Source: Nitrosospira sp. NpAV
GTDB taxonomy: Bacteria > Pseudomonadota > Gammaproteobacteria > Burkholderiales > Nitrosomonadaceae
Direction of reading: 5' to 3'
Assembly: GCF_000832065.1 (NCBI RefSeq)
Contig: NZ_JXQM01000008.1
Location: 1-64,000 of the forward strand
Length of the DNA stretch: 64,000 nucleotides
Shown: piece by piece, positions 52,601 to 61,656 of the stretch
Position numbering within the stretch: the first letter of the stretch is position 1
How the letters are laid out: each line of letters begins with the position of its first letter
Notes under the pieces: generated by a model
What the model was told of the DNA's origin: nothing
What the model saw: the letters and a program-made list of their open reading frames with translations, nothing else
The model's database searches: none
Translations under genes and position numbers: made by a program

Positions 52601-53721
52601 CCGTAGGACGACTCCTTCCCCGACGGCTGGTACGCTTCCCAAGGCTGAACAAATCCGGGAATGTTCAAATTGGAAACCGAGAAACCGCTAAGGCCCGCTC
52701 TGGGTTTGGCGCCACGCCCGGTAGCACCCTCATCGCGGATTTCCCCGCCCACGCCGGTAGCGGCCCCCGGATAAGGCGAAATCGCAGTGGGATGATTATG
52801 TGTTTCCACCTTCATCAGGATGTGCGTTTCCTCCTCGGCATAACCGTAAGCATTATTCTCGCCGGGGTAAAAGCGGACGACCTTCGCTCCTTCGATAATG
52901 GAAGAATTATCCGCATACGCCACCACTGTGCCTTGCGGATTCTGCTGATGAGTATTGCGTATCATCGAAAATAGCGATTTCGCCCGGGCCTCACCGTCTA
53001 TCATCCAGTCAGCGTTGAAAATCTTGTGACGACAATGCTCGGAATTGGCCTGGGCAAACATCATCAATTCCACATCGGTGGGATTGCGCCCGATCCGTGC
53101 GAAATAGGCCGCAAAATAGTCAATCTCGTCCTGCGACAATGCAAGCCCCATCGCGTTATTGGCATTTTGCAATGCATCGCATCCACCCTCCAGCACATCC
53201 ACAGTGGTGAGCGGTGCGGGCTCGAAATGGCTGAATAACTTTTCCGCATCGTCGAATGAGCTGAACACCGCTTCAGTCATGCGATCGTGTATCAGTGCAG
53301 CCAGCGCAGTCCTGCCATCGGCCGAGAGTCCGGCAACTGGCTTATCTGCCATCCGAATATAAAATGCCACGCCGCGCTCCAGCCGCTCTATCGCTTCCAG
53401 TCCGCAATGATGCGCGATATCGGTGGCTTTGGATGACCATGGCGAGATGGTGCCGGGGCGAGGCAGCACCAGCAGCAGTTCCCCCGCGGGAGGATCGGCC
53501 TGCTGCCCGGTACTTCTCCCTGGGGGAACTTCCCTTGGAGCGACCTTGAGTAGCCTTTCAAGAATGGCAATTTCGTTTGGCCCCAGAGCGCGCTTGAGTG
53601 CGCAAAAATGCCAATATTCTGCGTAAATGTGGGAAACTTGCGGAGCAGCAATTTTAAGTGCGCTCGCTAATTTTTCCAGGCGGAATGGAGAAAGCGCACT
53701 GCCACCACGAAGTCGAAGCAT
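49684..53721 (-). CDS. purL: Phosphoribosylformylglycinamidine synthase (large, single-chain)
   Basis: PurL converts FGAR to FGAM in purine synthesis using glutamine. With the ATG at 53721 ([18 protein letters not shown], like E. coli MEILRGSPALS) it has 1345 residues. An in-frame start at 53772 would add 17. The N-terminal domain, two AIRS-like halves ([43 protein letters not shown]) and the C-terminal class I glutamine amidotransferase (catalytic cysteine in GVCNGCQMM, histidine-glutamate in PHPERGFRA) are all present. It is divergent from the NAD(P)HX-repair gene. Confidence 0.97.
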   Translation of the reverse strand: MLRLRGGSALSPFRLEKLASALKIAAPQVSHIYAEYWHFCALKRALGPNEIAILERLLKVAPREVPPGRSTGQQADPPAGELLLVLPRPGTISPWSSKATDIAHHCGLEAIERLERGVAFYIRMADKPVAGLSADGRTALAALIHDRMTEAVFSSFDDAEKLFSHFEPAPLTTVDVLEGGCDALQNANNAMGLALSQDEIDYFAAYFARIGRNPTDVELMMFAQANSEHCRHKIFNADWMIDGEARAKSLFSMIRNTHQQNPQGTVVAYADNSSIIEGAKVVRFYPGENNAYGYAEEETHILMKVETHNHPTAISPYPGAATGVGGEIRDEGATGRGAKPRAGLSGFSVSNLNIPGFVQPWEAYQPSGKESSYGKPLRIASALQIMLEGPIGGAAFNNEFGRPNLAGYFRTFEELVAGEMRGYHKPIMLAGGIGHIAERHSFKEEFSAGALLVQLGGPGMLIGLGGGAASSMDTGVNTESLDFDSVQRGNAEMERRAQEVIDYCWQMERQGKANPILSIHDVGAGGLSNALPELLHGSGRGGCFNLRDIPSEESGMSPMQIWSNEAQERYVLAIRPEALALFQSICERERCPFAVVGTATAQQQLTVTDPIFGNQPVDMDLSILLGKPPKMIRDVSHIERTLLPFDTAGLNLREAAYRVLRLPAVADKTFLISIGDRTVGGMTARDQMVGPWQIPVADVAVTLMGYRTCRGEAFAVGERTPVALIDPAASARMAVGEAITNIAAARIEHIGEIKLSANWMAAAGHPGEDAALFDAVHAVGMEFCPRLGISIPVGKDSMSMKTVWESEYSHGGAGIRKEVTAPLSLIVSAFARVGDARKTLTPQLRKDCGATELILIDLGAGRNRLGGSALAQVYKQVGDDAPDLEGLEGAEKLKSFFAAMQRMNHENKIIAYHDRSDGGVFATLCEMAFAGHVGVTINLDQLCFDMLANDVDGNELRPEALGGRFLERIISVLFNEELGAVVQIKTEHHRDAMAILSEAGLRDACFVIGELNDKDEIQFLRNNKPVFAEKRVDLHRAWSSTTYEMQKLRDNPECAQQEYDRILDVADPGLHAQLSFDVDDDISAPYINSGIRPRIAILREQGVNGHVEMAAAFDRAGFLATDVHMSDIVAGRVSLRDYKGFAACGGFSYGDVLGAGEGWASSILFNPRARDEFEAFFQQADSFALGVCNGCQMMSNLHEIIPGAEHWPRFVRNKSEQFEARFVMVEVQESPSLFFSGMSGSRMPVVVAHGEGYAEFTGQNKVSSVASPVTLRFIDNRGQLTEVYPLNPSGSPRGIAGVTTEDGRFSILMPHPERGFRAVQHSWHPGWRDDAPWIRMFRNARKWLG

Positions 53722-53810
53722 CCGGCGAAATGTATCAATAAGTTGAAAATATAATTTTACACGAGAAGACAAGCTGGCCGCAGCCCGATAAACGTTTGAT
53801 AAACGATAAT

Positions 53811-55325
53811 ATGCGTAACTACTCCACCGCCATTTATACCACTGCCGAGATCCGCGGGATCGAGCAACTTGTGGCTACCTTGCCTAACCCCCCCGCCTTG
53901 ATGGAGAAAGCCGGTCTTGCCGCAGCCGAAGAAGCGCGGGACAGATTGCTGATCCACGGGCGAATCCGGGTACTGGTACTCGCCGGACCGGGTAATAATG
54001 GGGGTGACGCTTTCGCGGCGGCACGCCATTTGCAAGGGTGGTGGTTCAAGGTAACGCTTGTGTTCACCGGCGAACGCTCAACCTTGTCCAGCGATGCGCG
54101 GCACATGCTGGATGCTTGGGTCGCTTCAGGCGGCAAGATATATACCGAAATCCCGGAAAATGAAAAATGGGATGCGGTGATAGATGGATTATTTGGCATT
54201 GGCCTCGATCGCCATGAAGGACGAGAACTTGAGGGTGGATACCTTGCTCTGGTCAATGCCGTCAATCGCATGAACCTGCCTGTGCTGGCCATTGATATTC
54301 CCAGCGGCCTGGGCAGCGACAGCGGTCTAGTACGCGGCGCGGCGATCCGGGCAGTCGTGACGGTTACGTTCATCGGCCTCAAACCCGGCCTCGTGACTCA
54401 TCAGGGTCCCGAATATTGCGGGGAAATTTGCCTGCACGATCTCGATCTCAATACACTTTCGCTGAAAGAACCCGGCTCATGGATGATAGATCAGATTCTG
54501 GCTCAAAAGTTATTGCCGCCGCCCCGCCTCGCCAGCAGCCACAAAGGCACATATGGCAGCATCGGCATAATTGGCGGGTCACCAGGGATGATGGGTGCCG
54601 CACTTCTGGCGGGCGCAGCGGCATTGAAATTGGGCGCGGGGCGCGTTTATCTCGGTCTGATTGCCGGCAACGCGCTCGGGGTGGACACTGCGCAGCCTGA
54701 GCTGATGCTGCGCCCGGTACATGAAATGTTCAAGCTCGATCAACTGAGCTGCCTGGTTGTCGGCCCAGGGCTGGGAATGCAAGCCGATGCCTGTTTCTGG
54801 CTGAGTTCAGCGTTGGAGTCCACCTTGCCTCTGGTACTGGATGCCGACGCGCTGAATCTTATCGCCACCCATTCCAGAATTGCCACTCTGCTACGGGAGC
54901 GCAAAGGTCCATCCATTCTCACACCCCATCCTGCCGAAGCTGCACGGCTTCTGAATACGGATACCCCGACGATTCAGAATGACCGCATGGCCGCTGCGGC
55001 GAATCTGGCGAAGAGCTTCAACTGCCGAACGGTATTGAAAGGCTCGGGCAGCATTTGCGCTGTATCCGGCGGCAAACGCTATATCAATACCAGCGGCAAT
55101 CCTGGCTTAAGCAGTGCGGGAACGGGCGATGTATTGTCCGGCATCATAGGTGCTTTACTGGCGCAGGGACTAAGTTCGGACAATGCACTATTGCTGGCGG
55201 TTTATCTGCACGGAGCCGCGGCGGATATGCTGCTCAAACAACAGGGCGGACCGGTGGGAATGACCGCCTCGGAAATCCCGCATGCTGCACGCTACCTGTT
55301 GAATCAGTGGATCCACGATTCTTGA
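53811..55325 (+). CDS. nnr: Bifunctional NAD(P)H-hydrate epimerase / ADP-dependent NAD(P)HX dehydratase
   Basis: This enzyme repairs hydrated NADH and NADPH. From the ATG at 53811 it has 504 residues. A TTG at 53796 is an alternative start. The N-terminal YjeF_N epimerase domain contains [17 protein letters not shown] (near residue 58) and DGLFGIGL. The C-terminal ribokinase-like dehydratase has [21 protein letters not shown], the [12 protein letters not shown] segment and [16 protein letters not shown] with its catalytic aspartate. It stands alone on the plus strand, divergent from purL. Confidence 0.95.
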   Translation: MRNYSTAIYTTAEIRGIEQLVATLPNPPALMEKAGLAAAEEARDRLLIHGRIRVLVLAGPGNNGGDAFAAARHLQGWWFKVTLVFTGERSTLSSDARHMLDAWVASGGKIYTEIPENEKWDAVIDGLFGIGLDRHEGRELEGGYLALVNAVNRMNLPVLAIDIPSGLGSDSGLVRGAAIRAVVTVTFIGLKPGLVTHQGPEYCGEICLHDLDLNTLSLKEPGSWMIDQILAQKLLPPPRLASSHKGTYGSIGIIGGSPGMMGAALLAGAAALKLGAGRVYLGLIAGNALGVDTAQPELMLRPVHEMFKLDQLSCLVVGPGLGMQADACFWLSSALESTLPLVLDADALNLIATHSRIATLLRERKGPSILTPHPAEAARLLNTDTPTIQNDRMAAAANLAKSFNCRTVLKGSGSICAVSGGKRYINTSGNPGLSSAGTGDVLSGIIGALLAQGLSSDNALLLAVYLHGAAADMLLKQQGGPVGMTASEIPHAARYLLNQWIHDS

Positions 55326-55830
55326 GGGCCGGTGGAGAGAAATTGGATATTGCACTGTCGTCGTCGGCAGCACAAAAAGGCACACGCTCATTCGGGCCTG
55401 ACCTTGTCGCCAAAGAAAACTTAAGATCTCAAAACCTGCGGCACCCATTGTGCTATGCCGTTGAGGCAATGTGCGCGGCTTCGTTCCCGAATAGCTCGAC
55501 ATCGGTCTTATAGTACAGGGCTTGTGCCATCTGGTCGGCACTGCAGATGACGGACGTGTCCTGTCCATACGCCGGACCAAATCCAATTCCCGCTCGTATT
55601 CCTGGCCGCCGACTTTTAGAGAAAGGGGCACGGAAGCAACCAGATGGATTCCAGATTGAATTAATGGACCCGCCAATCGCGGAATATCTGGGCATTTATT
55701 GCCCATAAGCTATCTTCGTACAAACTTCATCTCATGCGCGACACCGCACAGATGCGATAGTTTTTTACATGTATAGTATAAAAATCTGAGTCAAACCTAA
55801 TTTTTAAAGTTATCACAAGGAGAGATATCG
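55326..55830. other. Intergenic region upstream of the peroxiredoxin gene, no gene assigned
   Basis: About 500 bp. A minus-strand frame at 55453-55695 (80 codons) has no known relatives that I recognise and poor coding character, and a second overlapping frame is no better. The AT-rich last 80 bp before the peroxiredoxin (ttttttacatgtatagtataaaa near 55760) probably hold its promoter. The ribosome site aaggagag is at about 55818-55825. Confidence 0.5.
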
Positions 55831-56433
55831 ATGTCCGTACTTGTCACACGCCTCGCACCCGACTTCACCAAACCCGCTGTCCTGCCGGATGGAAACTTCA
55901 ATGAAGCTTTCAATCTTCATACCGAGATTTCCGGAAAATATGCCGTGCTGTTTTTTTATCCGCTGGATTTCACTTTCGTCTGCCCTTCGGAAATCATTGC
56001 TCACTCTCACAGGGTTGAAGAGTTCCGCAAACGTAATGTGGAAGTAATCGGGGTTTCGGTGGATTCCCAGTTCACTCATTATGCGTGGCGCAACACCACC
56101 GTGGACAAAGGAGGCATCGGTCCCGTGGGCATCACCTTGGTGGCGGACGTGGGCGGCGAGGTGATGCATGCTTATGGCGTCGATCACCCAGACCACGTCG
56201 CCCTACGTGCGTCCTTCCTGATCGATAAGCATGGCATCGTGCGTCACCAGGTAGTCAACGACCTGCCGCTGGGACGTGACGTGGATGAAATGCTGCGTAT
56301 GGTGGATGCTTTGCAATTCTACGAAAGCCACGGCGAACTCTGCCCTGCCGGCTGGAAAACGGGAGATCCTGGCATGAAGGCATCTCCCGAGGGCGTAGCC
56401 GAATATCTGGGCGCGCACGCAGAAGCACTTTGA
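55831..56433 (+). CDS. 2-Cys peroxiredoxin (AhpC/Prx1 type)
   Basis: A thiol peroxidase that reduces hydrogen peroxide, alkyl peroxides or peroxynitrite. The 200-residue product has the peroxidatic cysteine C51 in FTFVCPSE and the resolving cysteine C171 in GELCPAGWKTG. The active-site threonine in PLDFTF and an arginine further on are also present. A ribosome site AAGGAGAG lies before the ATG. It precedes a ferritin-like gene by about 160 bp in the same direction. A dedicated reductase such as AhpF is not in the window. Confidence 0.94.
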   Translation: MSVLVTRLAPDFTKPAVLPDGNFNEAFNLHTEISGKYAVLFFYPLDFTFVCPSEIIAHSHRVEEFRKRNVEVIGVSVDSQFTHYAWRNTTVDKGGIGPVGITLVADVGGEVMHAYGVDHPDHVALRASFLIDKHGIVRHQVVNDLPLGRDVDEMLRMVDALQFYESHGELCPAGWKTGDPGMKASPEGVAEYLGAHAEAL

Positions 56434-56591
56434 TCTAATGACCCAATTAAGCGCGGCAATCCGAAAGCTATTATAGAGACCGTCAAATGCCTGGAAGAAG
56501 TCCCTGGATTCTGCTTTGCTCGGGAAATGACGAACTATCTCCATGAATATGCTGCCGCGCGCGGATTATTTGCAATCAAAAGGAGGAAAAT

Positions 56592-57050
56592 ATGAACTTC
56601 GATAAAGACAAAGTCATTGCATTGCTGAACAAAATCATGGAACTTGAACTGGCCGGTGTGGTGCGTTACACGCACTATTCTTTGATGGTGTTCGGCTACA
56701 ACCGTATTCCTGTCGTGGAATGGCTCAAAAAAGAGGCCGAAGAGGGGTTGGTGCATGCCCACAAGGCGGGCGAGCTGGTTACATTGCTAGGAGGATATCC
56801 TTCTCTTTCCATTGGTCCACTGCTGGAGACACATCATCACGACATCGGCGACATCCTCAGGGAATCCCTTGCGCACGAAGGCGAAGCCTGCGCGGCCTAC
56901 TATCAGCTATTGAAACTCACTGAAGGCAAATCGGTACTGCTGGAAGATTATGCGCGAGGACTTATCGTCGAAGAAGAAATGCACGCCGACGAGGTCAACA
57001 AGATGCTGCGCCGGACGGGTAAGACAGGAGTATACGAGCCCGCCAAATAG
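56592..57050 (+). CDS. Ferritin-like (bacterioferritin-family) protein
   Basis: A 152-residue four-helix protein of the ferritin-like superfamily, close to the bacterioferritin group. Likely di-iron ligands are Glu in ELELAGVVRYTHY (helix A), EEGLVHAHKAGE (helix B) and EEEMHADEV (helix D). No methionine clearly in the haem-ligand position of canonical Bfr is evident. The ribosome site aggagg lies just before the ATG. Next to the peroxiredoxin it suggests joint handling of iron and peroxide. I cannot tell whether it stores iron or acts as an oxidase. Confidence 0.85.
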   Translation: MNFDKDKVIALLNKIMELELAGVVRYTHYSLMVFGYNRIPVVEWLKKEAEEGLVHAHKAGELVTLLGGYPSLSIGPLLETHHHDIGDILRESLAHEGEACAAYYQLLKLTEGKSVLLEDYARGLIVEEEMHADEVNKMLRRTGKTGVYEPAK

Positions 57051-57116
57051 CCGCTTTTTTCAACGCGGACCCGGGTTCTCAGGCATCCATCCCGGGTTCC
57101 CTGATATGAAGCAGAG

Positions 57117-57314
57117 TTACTCGTCGCTTCGCAAATCGTTGTATACCATCACCATGCCGCTTAATTGAATCATCAAATCTACCTCGCTTTCCTCTTCATC
57201 AAGGATCTCGTCGGATTCGTAGAGTTTCATTAGCGCGTGCAGTGCACCGACAGGACTCGCATCAAAGATGTCAGCGGACTCAGACGACTGTAAGGTGATT
57301 TCAACAGGGTTCAT
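57117..57314 (-). CDS. Small acidic hypothetical protein
   Basis: A 65-residue protein, strongly acidic (DEILDEEESEVD in the centre), with a hydrophobic patch LMIQLSGMVMVYND near the end. No signal peptide or known domain is seen. The ATG at 57314 follows agaggcggg, a usable ribosome site. It is convergent with the ferritin-like gene. I do not recognise the family. Confidence 0.55.
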   Translation of the reverse strand: MNPVEITLQSSESADIFDASPVGALHALMKLYESDEILDEEESEVDLMIQLSGMVMVYNDLRSDE

Positions 57315-57412
57315 GCCCGCCTCTTTTTAGTGCGGATAATCATCAAAAACCGGTTATGTACATATAATGCATCAGCTTGGCGTTCGTCATATGGGCGCAT
57401 ATCCCACAAAAC

Positions 57413-57685
57413 CTAGCCGAAGCGCTTTTTCTTGGTCATAACGGAGCACGCGGCATGATCAATGCGCCGGTTAAAACTGTTGGAATTCCGTATGCCGAGG
57501 GCCCTACCAGGATACGAATCCTTGAAGTTATCGGGATCATTGAATGTACTACTGGTATCATTCAAGCAGCCGACTTCATTTCTCATAGCCGGTGAGTCCT
57601 GTCCGGGCCCCCCGTTAAGCAAAGGTTGATCAGCCTGACTCGCGGATAATACGGGCATCACCAATGCGGATAGTTCGGGTTTCAT
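57413..57685 (-). CDS. Small hypothetical protein with strong ribosome-binding site
   Basis: A 90-residue frame whose ATG at 57685 is preceded by AGGAGGTGAC, a near-perfect Shine-Dalgarno sequence. The first 18 residues (MKPELSALVMPVLSASQA) could be a weak signal peptide. The rest is polar, rich in Asn, Asp and Ser, with two cysteines. No relatives are recognised, and the main support for it being a gene is the ribosome site. It lies downstream of the receiver-like gene across a hairpin-rich gap. Confidence 0.45.
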   Translation of the reverse strand: MKPELSALVMPVLSASQADQPLLNGGPGQDSPAMRNEVGCLNDTSSTFNDPDNFKDSYPGRALGIRNSNSFNRRIDHAACSVMTKKKRFG

Positions 57686-57863
57686 GTCACCTCCTGTGAT
57701 ATACAAAGCTAAACCAGGATCTATTCGTAAATTTGATTGCACGTTAAGCCTAACCGGCAGAGATGGCGTTTCAATGAAAGTTTTATGAAGGTTTTACAAA
57801 CAACCAAAATAGTCCTAAGTCCAGCCGCAGTGGAAGGATGAAATGTGCGGTTTTTGGAGTGCA

Positions 57864-57984
57864 GGGCAGGATACAACGACGCGGAATGGTGCAGCCACGC
57901 AGGCGGAGCAGTGCCTCCGCAGGAAGATGTGATCCGAAGCGGGATCGGACCTTGAACGCGCTCGCGGCATCCCCTGTCCTGCCC
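57864..57984. repeat. Hairpin-rich intergenic element closed by an 8-bp inverted repeat
   Basis: The ends gggcagga and tcctgccc pair across 121 bp. Inside are at least two further short stems: gcggag/ctccgc near 57903-57920 and gatcc/ggatc near 57931-57946. The layout resembles a multi-branched RNA or a decayed repeat. It fills most of the 310-bp gap between the small gene at 57413 and the receiver-like gene. A short frame reading through it has no recognisable protein character. Confidence 0.45.
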
Positions 57985-57995
57985 ATTAAATCCGT

Positions 57996-58481
57996 CTAAC
58001 TCTGCTTCTTTGAAATTTCCATCATATTCCACTTGGGGCCTGAATATTCAAAAGTAACCGGCTCCATCGGGGTTCGTTCGCATCCATCACGCATCAACGC
58101 GGCCGTCTCACCCAAGGCCATCTCCTGCAGGCGGCAGCGCATATTCAATACGCCATCGCTGGATTCAAAAACACCACAGGTACGCAAGGTTTCGCTCCCC
58201 GCCCCATAACTTTTGGGTGCTCCGTCTGACCCCACATCATTCATGACTGCCACGGGTAAATGGGGATAGCGTCGCCGGGCTTCCCGAATCCATTGCAATA
58301 GAGTTGCCTGTTGAGCGCAATCGTATACATTTCCATCCACGAGGACCATGTCGTAAGCTTCCAGGTCCGGCTCAGGGAAGCTTTCCAGCGATTTTCGTTC
58401 CAGCCTGTGTTTTGATTTCTCAAGCAACAGTTGCACGATCCGCCGTGTGTCCTGTCTCTCTCCAACCAGAAGAATATTCAT
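57996..58481 (-). CDS. Receiver-like hypothetical protein, coupled to luxI
   Basis: A 161-residue protein whose first 120 residues resemble a response-regulator receiver. The first strand is MNILLVGERQDTRR, a candidate phospho-aspartate follows in MVLVDGN (near residue 49), and the fourth strand is LPVAVMND. The acidic pair that normally binds magnesium after the first strand is missing (GERQD instead), and there is no DNA-binding output domain, so phosphorylation is doubtful. The tail (residues 125-161) is unrelated to known domains. Its start overlaps the luxI stop by 4 bp (ATGA). It may modulate the synthase or its output, but this is inference. Confidence 0.7.
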   Translation of the reverse strand: MNILLVGERQDTRRIVQLLLEKSKHRLERKSLESFPEPDLEAYDMVLVDGNVYDCAQQATLLQWIREARRRYPHLPVAVMNDVGSDGAPKSYGAGSETLRTCGVFESSDGVLNMRCRLQEMALGETAALMRDGCERTPMEPVTFEYSGPKWNMMEISKKQS

Positions 58482-59092
58482 GCGGCCTTCCTTTGCGCGT
58501 TCTCGGGAAGCGTACCAAACAGCGCAAATTCCGTAGTCGCGTCGATCTCAATGTAACAGGCAACGGTTAGAACCCGCCCAATCTTGATGGGCGCCCCCAA
58601 TCTGGAGACGTTGACGCCAAGTTTGCGTATCAGCCTTTCCACGGCAACGGTAGTTACGGTTACATAGCGCTTTATCCCATTGTTTTGCGCAAAAAGAAAC
58701 AAGGTCCGCATCATTTGTACAGGAATATCGCTAAACCCGAATCCCGCGCTTTCATACTTTGGAACGGTCACAGCAAACCGGCTCAATTCCCACACGTCCA
58801 CCTGCCGAGGCGCCGGTTGCCCATGCAATAATTGTGGAAACGTATCCCTCAGCATATTGGGACCCATAGTAGGAAGCAGCCGCCAGCAGCCCAATACCTC
58901 ATCCTCATCGCTTTTTGCCAGGACATAGACCGGGTTTGCATGATCGAACTCATCATGCTCCATGCCATTGTCGTTGGTTACCTCCCACCCCAGCCGATCA
59001 TGGAAGACCTCGTGTCTCAGCCGATACATTCCCATCACCGCCCGTTGATCCAGTGAACCGTTTCCGTGCCGTGCTAGCATGATCTGTCCCAT
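58478..59092 (-). CDS. Acyl-homoserine-lactone synthase (LuxI family)
   Basis: LuxI enzymes join an acyl group to S-adenosylmethionine to make the quorum-sensing signal. The 204-residue product has the family's invariant positions in order: Arg and Phe in RHEVFHDRLGW, Asp and Phe in DEFDHANP, the arginine of GCWRLLPT, and Glu/Arg in ELSRFAV. The C-terminal acyl pocket is less conserved, so the acyl chain cannot be predicted. A LuxI-type synthase is known from Nitrosospira multiformis. No luxR gene is adjacent. Instead it is coupled to a receiver-like gene. CTGTA-type half-sites lie upstream. Confidence 0.92.
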   Translation of the reverse strand: MGQIMLARHGNGSLDQRAVMGMYRLRHEVFHDRLGWEVTNDNGMEHDEFDHANPVYVLAKSDEDEVLGCWRLLPTMGPNMLRDTFPQLLHGQPAPRQVDVWELSRFAVTVPKYESAGFGFSDIPVQMMRTLFLFAQNNGIKRYVTVTTVAVERLIRKLGVNVSRLGAPIKIGRVLTVACYIEIDATTEFALFGTLPENAQRKAA

Positions 59093-59505
59093 TTTTTGCC
59101 CCGTCTAGGTTGTTAATGACGGTGCTATGAGACAACGGAATGAAGGCCCCGGATAGCTGTAGAATCTTACAGGAAAAAACGGAAGATACCTGCTGTAAGC
59201 ACGATCTGTAGCGGGTTACCGGCTTTTGCACAAGAGCCATATCGAGCCGGATTTTTGCTGAAATTGTGGGGGAAAGGAGGCTCGGATAAGATGATGTTTA
59301 GGTTTATCCTACCTTTTGCGTCAAAGATCTCCACGCGCATAAGGTGTCATAAACCGTAGGGCGTAACAAGCGAAGCGCATTACGCCCTACACACCTGCTA
59401 CATCCATGCCTTATGCGGGTCGATTGCAGGCAAGCGTATGCTCGCCGCCCGCCAGCGGCGGGGCGAGCGACGATACCTGTATTTAATCCCTGTCGAACGT
59501 GATTT
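59093..59505. other. Intergenic region upstream of luxI, with repeats but no gene
   Basis: The gap of about 410 bp separates luxI (minus) from the TonB-receptor gene (minus), whose stop is at 59506. The half nearest luxI carries CTGTA-type half-sites at 59166-59209 that might serve a LuxR protein. The half nearest the receptor carries a nested inverted repeat at 59337-59416. No supported coding frame was found. Confidence 0.6.
59337..59416. repeat. Nested inverted repeat, REP-like
   Basis: An outer pair gcataagg/ccttatgc encloses a perfect inner pair gtagggcgta (59356-59365) and tacgccctac (59381-59390) with cgaagcgcat in the loop. Dispersed repeats built around gtagggcg and cgaagcgcat are common in proteobacterial intergenic DNA. 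It could also act as the transcription end for the TonB-receptor gene. Confidence 0.65.
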
Positions 59506-61656
59506 CTAATTAAAATTAAAGCGGATAGAGCCGAATGCGCTAAGTGGATTACCCGGTAATGCCCCGGCAAATGTGGGGTTGGTATAATAAGTTGCATCCG
59601 TCAAATTCTTTATATTGACGGCAAGATCCACCCTTTTGACGCGATAAGAAACGGCGGCGTCAAGCACGACATAAGACGGTATCTTCAGAAGATTCAAGGT
59701 GTCGGCATAACTATCACCCTTGTAGGTGACCCCGAAACCAAGCATTAAGCCACGTGCCAGGCCACTTTGCAGCGTATAGGTGCCCCACAAACTGCCCATA
59801 TGGGTTGCAACGCCAGCAGGACGGGTTCCAAAAACGCTTCTCGTTATGCCAAGTACAGCATTGGTGGCCACATTGCGTGATAATGTTTCAGGATCCATCC
59901 ACACCCCGTTACCGATAATATTCAGGCCGGGCATCGGACGCACACCGAGAGACATTTCCACCCCGCGCGACCGGTCATTGCCATCCTGGGTGGCTTGCCC
60001 CCCGGAACCGGGCAACGTGATGAAATAGTTGCTGCGGCTGGTTTGGAACAGTGCCACGTTAAAATCGGCTTTGCCATCCAGCAGCGTGGTTTTGGCTCCC
60101 ACCTCTATTTGATCCGAAGTCTCGGGCGCCGTGGATACCGCTTGACCTTCGGTTGCCAGGTTAATGAAAGCACCCGTGCTATAGCCCGCGTAAAAAGCCA
60201 AATTCTTGGTGGGCTGATATACCCCCCCTGTCGAATAGGTGGTCAACGATTTCGTCTGCACGATTTCCCGATACCCATAATTGCCTGAAACGAATTGAAA
60301 ACCCTTGTCGCTGTACTTGACCAAGTCGTTGCGGATGCCGAGACGAAGCTTGAATTTGTCTGTTAAATCAATCTGATCCTGGGCATAGAAAGAAGTCTGG
60401 TCGCTGCTGATTCTGCGGTCAAAAATTGGCCTGCGGGTAAGTCCGTTTAATGAAGTCTCCATATTGACCGGGTTGAAAATATTGACGTTAGCTAAAGTAA
60501 AGTCACTGCGGGTGGTGGTGATGTCTGTATTCTTGTATTCGAACCCTCCGAGAAATGTGTGTTTGACCGGGCCGGTATTCGTTTTCCAGATAAACTCGTT
60601 TTGCAGCTGCGTGTAACCCGCAATATCGAATTGCGAGCGTGCATCGCGTCCGGTACTGATACCTGCCGCATTGCCCTGATTGCCTCCCCCATTTCTTACT
60701 ATCTCAAGTGTCCGGGCATCGAATGTAAATGCCGTACGCATACTTAGAACGTCGGATATCGCCCAGTTATGGATAAGACCGAGACGATTGATCGTATGAT
60801 CCGTTTTATTAAAGGGACTGTAATAGCGGCTTTCCCGGGAAACGTTGGCGATATTGGAATTGAAATCAAAAAGTATCCCGTAATTATCCGGTTTGATTTT
60901 CATCTCCCGATGATCGAAGTCTATCAAGAGAGTTCTGTTGGGTGCCAAACGCCAGATAAAGCTGGGAGAGGCCTCGACGATATTACGCTCAAGCCCGCGG
61001 AAACCATCGGTATGCTCCATATTGGCAATCACACGTCCAGCCATGTTTGGCATATACGGGATAGCGCCGGTCAGGTCCAGATATCCATTACGCGTACCAA
61101 AACTGCCGAGCATGGTACCCACTGATAAATCAAAATTATATTGCGGTTTCTTGGTAATCATGTTGATACTGCCGCCGGGGCCGGCAACGCCGAATAGCGC
61201 GGAGCCCGGACCTTTTAATACTTCGATGCGGTCGACATCGTACATAGTGCGGAAATAGCTGTTTTGCGCCCCCCCGTCGGGCAAATCGTCGCGCAAATAG
61301 CTCAACGCCAGCCCCCGCGAGGTGAAGCTGTTGCCGAATCCGTAACCGCCGCCCATCAGAGGCTGAACACTGCTGACGTTGCGCATGGCATCATTCATGT
61401 CGGTTACGCCTTGCTCTTGCAGCACGGAGGCCGGTACGACCGCAATGCTGGCGGGAATATCGCGTAATGGCGTATCGGTCTTGCTTCCCGTTCGGGCTAT
61501 ATCCTCCAGTGTACCGGGACGAACCCGGCCGGTGGTTATCTTGATTTCGGGCAATGCCGCGGCTTTTGCTTCACTTTTCCCGTCGCTTATTGCCTGCTTG
61601 CCGGCATTCTCCTGGGCCGCCGCAGGCAATGGCAATAATATCCATACTAATAACAA
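59506..61656 (-). CDS. TonB-dependent siderophore-type receptor
   Basis: An outer-membrane TonB-dependent transporter of the ferric-siderophore type. The plug domain includes TDTPLRDIPASIAVVP, GFGNSFTSRGLAL and RIEVLKGPGSALFGVAGPGGSINMITKKP. The beta-barrel continues to a C-terminal Phe-rich strand ending in RFNFN. As read it is 716 residues from a TTG at 61656 and begins inside the hydrophobic part of a signal peptide (LLLVWILLPLPAAAQ). The basic first part (MKHLSGFRLRHIHLGKY) is encoded from an ATG at 61709 in a frame that needs one base change in length to join. The substrate may be a siderophore or another metal complex. Confidence 0.88.
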   Translation of the reverse strand: MLLVWILLPLPAAAQENAGKQAISDGKSEAKAAALPEIKITTGRVRPGTLEDIARTGSKTDTPLRDIPASIAVVPASVLQEQGVTDMNDAMRNVSSVQPLMGGGYGFGNSFTSRGLALSYLRDDLPDGGAQNSYFRTMYDVDRIEVLKGPGSALFGVAGPGGSINMITKKPQYNFDLSVGTMLGSFGTRNGYLDLTGAIPYMPNMAGRVIANMEHTDGFRGLERNIVEASPSFIWRLAPNRTLLIDFDHREMKIKPDNYGILFDFNSNIANVSRESRYYSPFNKTDHTINRLGLIHNWAISDVLSMRTAFTFDARTLEIVRNGGGNQGNAAGISTGRDARSQFDIAGYTQLQNEFIWKTNTGPVKHTFLGGFEYKNTDITTTRSDFTLANVNIFNPVNMETSLNGLTRRPIFDRRISSDQTSFYAQDQIDLTDKFKLRLGIRNDLVKYSDKGFQFVSGNYGYREIVQTKSLTTYSTGGVYQPTKNLAFYAGYSTGAFINLATEGQAVSTAPETSDQIEVGAKTTLLDGKADFNVALFQTSRSNYFITLPGSGGQATQDGNDRSRGVEMSLGVRPMPGLNIIGNGVWMDPETLSRNVATNAVLGITRSVFGTRPAGVATHMGSLWGTYTLQSGLARGLMLGFGVTYKGDSYADTLNLLKIPSYVVLDAAVSYRVKRVDLAVNIKNLTDATYYTNPTFAGALPGNPLSAFGSIRFNFN

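Noticed and set aside
55188-55706. Minus-strand frames before the peroxiredoxin gene
   Set aside because: One runs antisense into the NAD(P)HX-repair gene. The shorter one (55453-55695) has no relatives I recognise and no good ribosome site. It could be a decayed gene, but there is not enough evidence to call it.
55740-55790. Possible OxyR site upstream of the peroxiredoxin
   Set aside because: Two ATAG tetramers are present, but their spacing does not match the ATAG-N7-CTAT pattern.
57721-58032. Minus-strand frame across the hairpin-rich element
   Set aside because: It overlaps the end of the receiver-like gene and reads through inverted repeats, giving a Cys/Pro/Ser-rich translation without protein character.
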